A stretch of 14,499 nucleotides of DNA, taken from NCBI GenBank assembly GCA_018694455.1, contig JABHNP010000368.1, forward strand, positions 1 through 14,499. The letters are read 5' to 3'. This document shows positions 7,339-13,294 of this stretch, in pieces (position 1 is the first letter of the stretch; each line of letters starts with the position of its first letter). Origin of the DNA: Planctomycetaceae bacterium (GTDB taxonomy: Bacteria; Planctomycetota; Planctomycetia; Pirellulales; UBA1268). The notes below the pieces were generated by a model. That model made no database searches and had not been told where the DNA came from. It was given only the letters and a program-made list of their open reading frames with translations. The translations under genes and the position numbers were made by a program.

Positions 7339-8685
7339 TCACTGGAGTGCTGGAGATACACCACCAGTACCGATCTCCCAGCCCCATCCCTTCAAGACCT
7401 TCCCACCACCCTTGTAATTTGCACTTGGCTTGAGAGGCGGCAGTGAGTTCACAAATTCGTCGTACTGTGTGACCATATTCTTGACTACGTCTGCATAGGT
7501 ACCGGCGACGTCTCGCTCTTCTTTTGGGTCTTGCACGATATCATAAAGCGTCCACTCGCCTTCTGCTTTGATCAGTCTCCACTGTTTCCAACGGACTGCA
7601 TAGATATTGCGGCGTGGCGCGTCCGTTGGATCAGCATTATGCCAAAACAGGTATTCGTGCGCATCGCCTTGCGCATCGCCCACAAAAAACGGAAGCAGGT
7701 TTTTACCATCACACTTCTTCGGCAAGGCGATCCCAGCAGCCGCGGCAGCGGTGGCGTAAAAATCGATGGTACCCATGAGGCCGGCATACACTTCTCCGTC
7801 AGACACCTTTTGCGGCCACTGGATAACGGTGGGAGTATGAACCCAGCCTTCTTTTTGCGTGTGCTTTCCTTTCCCTCCTCGATACGGCTCCGACGTACCA
7901 CCTTCTTCGATATTGGCACCATTGTCACCCGTCAGCATGACGAGCGTGTTGTTCTCAATGCCATGATTGCGTAACGCAGCGAGCAGCTTGCCAACAGCAT
8001 CATCAACTGCAACGACAGCACCTTCGTAGGCGGTACCTTGCCCGCCCGGAATACGATCTCTGTACCGCTGCGGTGTTTCCTTCACTTTCGAGTGAACGGC
8101 AAACGGCGAAAAATATAAAAAGAAGGGATGTTCTGCATTGCGATCGACAAACTCAACCATCGAATCACCGTTGAGATCTGTGAGATAGGCATTGCTTCCA
8201 TCTTCCGCTTCCCGAATGTACTGCGATCCTGGTGGATCTTTAGCCACCTCCATGAAACCACGGTGATGTGGCCCCTGCCCTTCACTGCCAATATCCCACT
8301 TTCCAATCTGCCCGGTCACATATCCGGCATCTCTCATCAACTCCGCCAATGTTGGATGATCTGTTGGTATCGGAAGCCCTCTGGCCATACCTGATTTTCC
8401 AAACCGCTGCGCATACATGCCAGTCATAAGGGCACACCGACTTGGTGAGCATGGCGGATTGGTAATGTATGACATAGTGCATCGAACACCGTGCGACCCG
8501 AGACTGTCGATGTTGGGCGTCGGTATTCTTGTGTTTCCAAAACATCCAAGGTCACCATACCCAAGATCATCAATAAACAGGATGACAACATTCGGCTTCC
8601 GCGGGGCTTCTTTGGCGAGCACGCCCTCCCACTGAAAAGCACTGCAGCACAGTATGAGACTCAATACAAAAGTTTGAACACGCAT
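7339..8685 (-). CDS. Exported S1-family sulfatase with GKWD in place of GKWH
   Basis: A 448-residue secreted sulfatase with a signal peptide ending about residue 24 (EGVLA). GAGGA lies about 9 nt before the ATG at 8685. Catalytic landmarks are Asp39-Asp40, C79-S-P-S-R83 (formylglycine site), G128-K-W-D131, His198, D254-N-G256 and the RGGK272 lysine. In most S1 sulfatases the third block is GKWH, and that His contacts the formylglycine; here it is Asp131. All other key residues look intact, so the enzyme is probably active but may differ in substrate or mechanism. A second Cys (84) directly follows the CSPSR motif. The C-terminal region has a short sulfatase subdomain (YAVRWKQWRLI) and a Gly/Lys/Trp-rich tail. 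Neighbours are the Ntn-hydrolase upstream (122-nt gap) and the PhoD fusion downstream (136-nt gap to its chosen start). Confidence 0.92.
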   Translation of the reverse strand: MRVQTFVLSLILCCSAFQWEGVLAKEAPRKPNVVILFIDDLGYGDLGCFGNTRIPTPNIDSLGSHGVRCTMSYITNPPCSPSRCALMTGMYAQRFGKSGMARGLPIPTDHPTLAELMRDAGYVTGQIGKWDIGSEGQGPHHRGFMEVAKDPPGSQYIREAEDGSNAYLTDLNGDSMVEFVDRNAEHPFFLYFSPFAVHSKVKETPQRYRDRIPGGQGTAYEGAVVAVDDAVGKLLAALRNHGIENNTLVMLTGDNGANIEEGGTSEPYRGGKGKHTQKEGWVHTPTVIQWPQKVSDGEVYAGLMGTIDFYATAAAAAGIALPKKCDGKNLLPFFVGDAQGDAHEYLFWHNADPTDAPRRNIYAVRWKQWRLIKAEGEWTLYDIVQDPKEERDVAGTYADVVKNMVTQYDEFVNSLPPLKPSANYKGGGKVLKGWGWEIGTGGVSPALQ

Positions 8686-8807
8686 TCTTAGCTGTCCTCA
8701 TATGAGTGATACAACTCACAACCGGCTATCATGTTGACCTGATGGTCACCCTACTACAGTGTCGACTCTGACTTACAATGTTCAGACTCAATGCCCCTTA
8801 CGCCGGC

Positions 8808-9896
8808 TCATTTCTGTACATCCCCTGGATCACTGCCAGCCATAAACTCAAAATCAGACTGTTTTCCAAAACGGCCAGAAACCTCACCTGCCATCACTGG
8901 TGCACCTTCAACAGGAAGCATCCGCATGGGCTGACCGACAGACAGATCAAGCCTCGACAGATCGACCCAGAAAACATTGGGGGTATCTGTAAGTTCAAAG
9001 TAGTACACGCCTCGCTTCTGATCAGCGACGATCCGCCATAGCGTTGCCGCCACGTTTGGCTGCCCAGCATGCTCTGCACCAATCGGCACTGACACATTCC
9101 GAACAATCGAGAACACGGTGGCAATCTGCTTTCTCTCACCAGGCGTCTGTAAAGCTTCAGTGAGGTAGTAACTCGCCCTTACAAAGCGATCAGCAGGCCG
9201 CTCTGTTCCGGGCAACATGATGTTCCCACCCACCTCCTGCCAATAGCCATTGAGTGCCAACTGCTGATCATACGGTGGATCGTTTGTCATCACGCTGTAC
9301 TGCTTCCCGTGATGAATCACCAACTTGCCATCGAGATATTCAAAAATCGCAGAGTCGCCGGTCGCATCAGAAATCGAAACGTGTGCTGTCCCAGCATGAC
9401 CGCCAGGCATGATCAGTGCACCAAGCTGAAACGGTTCATCTTTGAGTACTGTTACTGCTTCGTCGACTGTTGCGAAGGTGTCGAGCACATACTGGGCCCA
9501 GGCTCCAATTGAGAGGGCAGGCCGAGCACCGTCAAACTTTGGATAAACACTACTTGAAAGATAGAGGACATTCACCACAAGCCCTTTTTCATTCATGCCA
9601 TCAGCCACAAGCTTGTCGTAGCAGGTAGCGGCTACACTGCCATATTTAGACGTCCACTTGAGCGAACGAGCACCAGCATTTCCGTCTCGCTCAAGACCGG
9701 CAGGGAAAGCCCACAAATTGACTTCCAACGACTGTGCCCAGTCCATTGTTCGCCCAACGACAACCGCACCATCAGGACCCCGATAAACAACTCTGGAACA
9801 AGGAATCGCCGGTGTCGCAACAACACACAGAATGATCCCTAGCAGATAGCAGTAGGACGTAGGCCGCCCCTTAGAGCACTCGGAACTTAAAAACAT
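8808..9896 (-). CDS. Exported linear amide C-N hydrolase (choloylglycine hydrolase / penicillin V acylase family, Ntn fold)
   Basis: A 362-residue Ntn hydrolase. I prefer the ATG at 9896 (GGAG 8 nt upstream); an ATG at 9944 with AAGG only 4 nt away would add 16 residues. The first 32 residues form a signal peptide, so cleavage would expose Cys33 (AIP|CSRVVY), the expected N-terminal nucleophile. Spacing to Arg49 (+16) and Asp52 (+19, RTMDW) equals that in bile salt hydrolases (Cys2, Arg18, Asp21). Asn205 (+172, MTNDPP) matches the conserved Asn175 to within one residue, and Asn109 may match Asn82. The family cleaves amide bonds in bile salts, penicillin V or N-acyl homoserine lactones; in a free-living marine bacterium, acyl-amide or signal turnover is more plausible than bile salts, which is inference. 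It is the first gene of the minus-strand hydrolase directon, reading away from the PQQ-propeller gene. Confidence 0.9.
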   Translation of the reverse strand: MFLSSECSKGRPTSYCYLLGIILCVVATPAIPCSRVVYRGPDGAVVVGRTMDWAQSLEVNLWAFPAGLERDGNAGARSLKWTSKYGSVAATCYDKLVADGMNEKGLVVNVLYLSSSVYPKFDGARPALSIGAWAQYVLDTFATVDEAVTVLKDEPFQLGALIMPGGHAGTAHVSISDATGDSAIFEYLDGKLVIHHGKQYSVMTNDPPYDQQLALNGYWQEVGGNIMLPGTERPADRFVRASYYLTEALQTPGERKQIATVFSIVRNVSVPIGAEHAGQPNVAATLWRIVADQKRGVYYFELTDTPNVFWVDLSRLDLSVGQPMRMLPVEGAPVMAGEVSGRFGKQSDFEFMAGSDPGDVQK

Positions 9897-10026
9897 TCTG
9901 TTGACTCCACGTATTATTTGATTAGCTCGTTCCCGACCAGACATAATACCTTATGATCTGAAACGTTGAACTCTGCCCTCCCTTTCACGCATCTCGCTCT
10001 ATTCATTCATACAAGCAACCTTTTTC
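9897..10026. promoter_or_regulatory. Divergent promoter region
   Basis: This 130-nt stretch separates two genes read outward, so promoters for both the minus-strand hydrolase directon and the plus-strand propeller gene should lie here. I could not assign convincing -35/-10 pairs. TTGAAC at 9966-9971 is a lone -35-like match on plus. No Shine-Dalgarno is visible before the plus-strand ATG at 10027; the preceding 20 nt are T/C/A-rich. Confidence 0.45.
9905..9908 (-). promoter_or_regulatory. Ribosome binding site supporting the 9896 start
   Basis: The minus strand reads GTGGAG-TCAACAGA-ATG, so GGAG has an 8-nt spacer to the ATG at 9896. This start gives a signal peptide of normal length ending immediately before the catalytic Cys. 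Confidence 0.5.
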
Positions 10027-11289
10027 ATGCCTGCTTTAAAACCAACACTCATATTGTTTTTGGCTGCTTTTTTTCTCTCGCAGTACTCTTTTGTCACCCA
10101 TGCTGGTGATTGGCCGCAGATCCTGGGTCCCAATCGTACCGGCATCGCTGATCCTGACGAAAAGCTTGCCTCCCAATGGCCAGAGACCGGCCCACGAGAA
10201 GTCTGGCGTCGCCCTGTTGGAAGCGGATACGCCGGTATCGCTGTAGTCGATGGTGTTGCTTTCGTTTTTCACCGTATTGACGATCGCGAGATCACCGAAG
10301 CACTGGATGCCAAAACAGGCACAGTGATTTGGAAAACCGAACACCCGACTCGTTTTCGTCCACAAGTAGGAGGTGGTGACGGACCTCTTTGTACGCCAAC
10401 TGTCTCACAAGACAAACTGCTTACGTTTGGAGCACAAGGCATGCTGACATGCCTTGATACACGCACAGGAAACCAACTCTGGCAACATCGAACGCACCAA
10501 GAATTTGATGCGAGTGAAGGATACTTTGGTTCCGGCTCGAGCCCACTTGTGACTGGCAACCACGTACTCGTCAACATTGGTGGTCGCAACGGTACCGGCG
10601 TCGTTGGCTTTGACCTTCAAACAGGCAAGCCTGCATGGAAAACAAATGATGAACCAGCAAGCTATGCAGCGCCGTCCTTAGTACAACTCAACGACAAGCA
10701 ATACGCAGTCGTCATCACGCGGTACCAGTGCCTTCTCATTGATCCAGCAAATGGATCTATCGGATGGTCCTTTGCTTTCGGCATGCGAGGTCCGACGGTC
10801 AACGCTGCAACTCCGATCACATGGAAAACCATGGACAACCAATACCATCTATTTGTAACGGCGTCGTACGGCATTGGATCAGTCTGTGCTTCATTTACTT
10901 CTACAGAGGTCAGCACTGAATGGAACGGTACAGGCAGCATTGCCAGCCAATACTGCACGCCCATCCTGCAGGATGGGCACCTGTACTGCATTGACGGTCG
11001 TGACGATGGACCACCTGGAGCAATGACATGCGTTGATATCCTCAGTGGAAAAGCCCTATGGCGTGAAGAAAACTTTGGATACGGAAGCCTGCTGGCAGCA
11101 GATGGCAAAATGATTGCTGTCAAAACAAATGGAACCATCACGCTTCTCGATGTATCACCTCAAGGCATGAAAATCTTGGGACAAAGCCAACCACTTCCAG
11201 GAATTATCCGCGCGTTTCCGTCCCTCTCCGATGGAAAGCTCTTCCTGCGAGATGACAGCACGCTTGTCTGCCTTAATGTAAGTCCTTAG
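10027..11289 (+). CDS. Exported PQQ-like (BamB/quinoprotein-type) beta-propeller protein
   Basis: A 420-residue protein with a signal peptide (residues 1-26, cleavage after THA). It then opens with GDWPQILGPNRTGI (27-40), a signature found at the start of many planctomycete exported PQQ-like propellers. Repeated blade motifs of the form D-x-x-T/S-G-x-x-x-W occur near 93-102, 144-152, 196-204, 239-247 and 337-345, with degenerate copies between, consistent with a six- to eight-bladed propeller. I see no separate catalytic domain, so it is probably a binding or scaffold protein outside the cytoplasm. Whether it binds PQQ cannot be decided. No Shine-Dalgarno precedes the ATG. The gene contains two perfect inverted repeats (10435-10456, 10959-10978). 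It ends in a 4-nt overlap with the convergent VOC gene. Confidence 0.9.
   Translation: MPALKPTLILFLAAFFLSQYSFVTHAGDWPQILGPNRTGIADPDEKLASQWPETGPREVWRRPVGSGYAGIAVVDGVAFVFHRIDDREITEALDAKTGTVIWKTEHPTRFRPQVGGGDGPLCTPTVSQDKLLTFGAQGMLTCLDTRTGNQLWQHRTHQEFDASEGYFGSGSSPLVTGNHVLVNIGGRNGTGVVGFDLQTGKPAWKTNDEPASYAAPSLVQLNDKQYAVVITRYQCLLIDPANGSIGWSFAFGMRGPTVNAATPITWKTMDNQYHLFVTASYGIGSVCASFTSTEVSTEWNGTGSIASQYCTPILQDGHLYCIDGRDDGPPGAMTCVDILSGKALWREENFGYGSLLAADGKMIAVKTNGTITLLDVSPQGMKILGQSQPLPGIIRAFPSLSDGKLFLRDDSTLVCLNVSP
10435..10456. repeat. Perfect 9-bp hairpin inside the propeller gene
   Basis: CAAGGCATG (10435-10443) and its exact reverse complement CATGCCTTG (10448-10456) flank a 4-nt loop CTGA. The stem encodes part of the QGMLTCLD stretch of the beta-propeller. 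Confidence 0.85.
10959..10978. repeat. Perfect 20-bp palindrome inside the propeller gene
   Basis: GCCCATCCTG (10959-10968) is followed directly by its reverse complement CAGGATGGGC (10969-10978). It lies within codons for the PILQDGH stretch and contains CTGCAG at its centre. Confidence 0.9.
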
Positions 11290-11633
11290 CTGCGCTTTCG
11301 TGAAAGCATGAATTCATTGCCTTCGGTATCAGCACACATTGCGAGATGGGGCACTTCTCCATTTTCTTCACGTGGTTCGTGGATCAGAATACCACCTGCC
11401 GCAGTCACTTCGGCCGCTCCAGCAACAACATCTGCAATTTGAAAGCTAAGACCAGTCCACGTACGCTTTCCTTCACCGCCACTGTGAATGCCAACAGTGG
11501 CTCCGCAGATGTCGAGATCTGTAACCGCTGGATTCTGCCGTGTAATGCGTGCCCCAAAGAGTGTTTCATAGAACCGGACAGCGCGATCAACATCAGCAGC
11601 CCAGATCAGATACTTAACCCGTTCGACAATCAT
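11286..11633 (-). CDS. VOC-superfamily protein (glyoxalase/bleomycin-resistance fold)
   Basis: A 115-residue cytoplasmic protein, about the length of a single VOC unit with two beta-alpha-beta-beta-beta modules. AAGGAG lies 7 nt before the ATG at 11633. The first module starts VKYLIWAADVDRAVRFYETLFG, a classic VOC opening; the second runs GLSFQIADV...AAGG...ADTEGNEFML, with the usual D-x-x-G-N-x-x-x-L ending. Members include metal-dependent lyases, dioxygenases and antibiotic-binding proteins, and no feature here picks one. Candidate metal or ligand residues are His50 and Glu107, but I cannot confirm them. Its stop (TAA on minus) shares bases 11287-11288 with the TAG of the convergent propeller gene, so both 3' ends are very tight. 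Confidence 0.85.
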   Translation of the reverse strand: MIVERVKYLIWAADVDRAVRFYETLFGARITRQNPAVTDLDICGATVGIHSGGEGKRTWTGLSFQIADVVAGAAEVTAAGGILIHEPREENGEVPHLAMCADTEGNEFMLSRKRS

Positions 11634-11843
11634 TATCTTTCTCCTTGGCGTCCACAGTACAAAACTTCGTCCAGCAATCGATTATCTTAAATTACCATAG
11701 CCCAATCCACCACAACGAATACCTACCAGAATACCCGGCCCGCGGCCGACACCCATAACACGAACACACTGTAAACACAGTTTTCCGAATATTGTAATGA
11801 CTGCCTGATAGGCTCCACTTTTTGAACCCTATAGGACACGGGA
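11634..11843. promoter_or_regulatory. Divergent intergenic region (VOC gene / YjbQ gene)
   Basis: This 210-nt gap lies between two outward-reading genes and must hold their promoters, though no clear -35/-10 pair was found. Visible structure: a GC-rich inverted repeat CGGCC-CGC-GGCCG (11736-11748) and a small hairpin ACTGT-AAAC-ACAGT followed by TTT (11768-11784). Both have only 5-bp arms. AGGA at 11833-11836 is the ribosome site of the plus-strand gene. Confidence 0.5.
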
Positions 11844-12266
11844 ATGAAATCACTGACCAAGCATCTCTTTTTTGAAATCTCTACAAGAATGGGCTTCGAG
11901 AACATTACGTCAACCGTCGAGGAGCTGGTAACGGAGTCTGGTGTCAAAGAAGGTCTTTGCCTTGTGAACGCGATGCACATCACGGCGAGTGTCTTTATCA
12001 ATGACGACGAGACTGGGCTGCACGCTGATTATAAAAAGTGGCTAGAAAAACTCGCACCCTTTGACGCCAGCCCAAAGGTCTACAACCATAACCGAACTGG
12101 TGAAGACAACGCGGACGCTCACATGAAGCGGCAGATCATGGGGCGCGAAGTCGTTGTCGCAATCACCAATGGTGCACTTGACTTTGGCCCTTGGGAACAA
12201 ATCTTCTATGGCGAATTCGACGGTCGCAGACGAAAACGTGTGCTCGTAAAAATTATTGGTGAATAG
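11844..12266 (+). CDS. YjbQ / UPF0047 family protein
   Basis: A 140-residue cytoplasmic protein, the usual family length. AGGA lies 7 nt before the ATG. Conserved family features are visible: AMHITASVFINDDE (43-56, His45), YNHNRTGEDNADAHMKRQIMG (80-100, His82 and His93), and the ITNGALDFGPWEQIFYGEFDG segment (107-127), which matches the UPF0047 C-terminal signature apart from GPW where GTW is usual. YjbQ from E. coli has been reported to have a weak, secondary thiamine-phosphate synthase activity, but the true cellular role is unsettled. No thiamine genes or TPP riboswitch are visible nearby, so context does not support a thiamine role here. It is read divergently from the VOC gene and converges on the dehydrogenase gene with a 20-nt gap. 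Confidence 0.9.
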   Translation: MKSLTKHLFFEISTRMGFENITSTVEELVTESGVKEGLCLVNAMHITASVFINDDETGLHADYKKWLEKLAPFDASPKVYNHNRTGEDNADAHMKRQIMGREVVVAITNGALDFGPWEQIFYGEFDGRRRKRVLVKIIGE

Positions 12267-12286
12267 CAACCACGTTTTGCAAATAC

Positions 12287-13237
12287 TTACGACACAACAT
12301 TCTGTGGTGTGTCATTGAGAAAACTTTGAATGTTCTCAGATGTGGCTTCAATAAGCCGCTGACGAGCAGCCCGACTCGCCCATGCTATGTGTGGAGTGAT
12401 CAAACAGTTCTTTGCAGTCAAAAGTGGATTCGTTACGGGTGGTGGTTCAACTGAAAGAACATCGAGCCCTGCCCCCGCAATCTGCTCACTGTTCAAGGCG
12501 TCAGCAAGATCGTGTTCATGAACAACACCACCCCGTGCCGTGTTGATGAGATATGCACTTGGCTTCATGACAGCAAGCCGTGACGCGTCAACAAGCTTCT
12601 CTGTTTCTGGCGTGAGCGGGCAATGCAACGAAATAACGTCACTTTCTCGAAAGATTGTGGAGATGTCTGTAAACGTTGTATCGTCATCACTGACACCTTT
12701 CCGTCGACGAACCGCAAGTACATTCATCCCGAGGGCCCGGCCAACAGCGGCAACTGCCTGACCAATAGCGCCGTACCCTATAAGCCCAAGCGTTCGGCCA
12801 TCGAGCTCAACCAATTCACCTCGCCAGAAACAGAAATCTGGACACGAAGACCAGTGTCCAGCTCTGACCTCCGCAGCATGAAGAGCCGTCTGATTTGTAA
12901 GTTCCAGTAAGAGTGCAAAAACGGCTTGCGCGACATTCGGCGTACTGTATCCAGGAACATTGCAGACAGTGACCCCGCGAGCACGGGCAGCATCGAGATC
13001 AACCACATTTACGCCGGTGGCAAGCACTGAAATTAGTTTTAAGTCGGGCAGTTCGGAAAGCGTTTCTGCCGTGAGTTGTGTTTTGTTCGTGAGGACAACC
13101 TCAGCACCTGCCGCTCGCTGCTGTATCTCATCAGTAGCGGTACGATCAAATACCTGAAAACTGCCATGCTTGGCAATGGAATCCCACGAACAGTCACCAG
13201 GATTTGTCGTATACCCATCAAGGACAACACTCTTCAT
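12287..13237 (-). CDS. D-2-hydroxyacid dehydrogenase (glycerate dehydrogenase / hydroxypyruvate reductase type)
   Basis: A 316-residue NAD(P)-dependent dehydrogenase. The frame extends upstream to 13345 inside cheB, but the ATG at 13237 gives the usual N-terminus (MKSVVLDGYTTNPGDCSW, close to the glycerate dehydrogenase consensus). The ribosome site is weak (AAGAGAG about 11 nt upstream). The nucleotide-binding loop is G154-Y-G-A-I-G159. Catalytic residues are Arg235 (NTARGG), Glu264 (SVEPP) and His283 (TPHIAWAS). After the second Rossmann strand comes VRRRK (176-180) rather than an acidic residue, which suggests NADP(H) preference. It probably interconverts hydroxypyruvate or glyoxylate with D-glycerate or glycolate. 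It lies 49 nt downstream of cheB, and an 11-bp inverted repeat overlaps its start codon. Confidence 0.92.
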   Translation of the reverse strand: MKSVVLDGYTTNPGDCSWDSIAKHGSFQVFDRTATDEIQQRAAGAEVVLTNKTQLTAETLSELPDLKLISVLATGVNVVDLDAARARGVTVCNVPGYSTPNVAQAVFALLLELTNQTALHAAEVRAGHWSSCPDFCFWRGELVELDGRTLGLIGYGAIGQAVAAVGRALGMNVLAVRRRKGVSDDDTTFTDISTIFRESDVISLHCPLTPETEKLVDASRLAVMKPSAYLINTARGGVVHEHDLADALNSEQIAGAGLDVLSVEPPPVTNPLLTAKNCLITPHIAWASRAARQRLIEATSENIQSFLNDTPQNVVS

Positions 13238-13294
13238 CGTAATATATTCTCTCTTAAGGGGACGTGAAGAAATACGTAAACCGATATTACGATG
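13235..13294 (-). promoter_or_regulatory. 11-bp inverted repeat joining cheB stop to dehydrogenase start (possible translational coupling)
   Basis: On the minus-strand transcript, CATCGTAATAT (13294-13284) contains the cheB TAA stop. It can pair perfectly with ATATTACGATG (13245-13235), whose last three bases are the dehydrogenase start codon. The 38-nt loop holds the purine-rich ribosome site. A folded stem would block the start codon, while ribosomes reaching the cheB stop would open it. The repeat is exact by inspection; the function is inferred. Confidence 0.5.

Noticed and set aside
7531..7974. A 147-codon plus-strand open frame inside the GKWD sulfatase gene
   Set aside because: It is antisense to conserved sulfatase motifs and shows no ribosome site or recognisable domain.
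8764..8789. Hairpin GACTCTGA / TCAGACTC between the Ntn-hydrolase and the GKWD sulfatase, considered as a terminator
   Set aside because: One mismatch in eight pairs, a 10-nt loop and no T-tract on the minus strand.
11634..11843. Search for a TPP riboswitch next to the YjbQ gene, given the proposed thiamine link
   Set aside because: No thi-box-like conserved core was seen, and the hairpins present have only 5-bp arms.
12233..12278. Inverted repeat AAAACGTG ... CACGTTTT around the end of the YjbQ gene, considered as a bidirectional terminator
   Set aside because: The arms are 8 bp and exact, but the 30-nt loop and AT-rich stem make a poor terminator. It may be chance.
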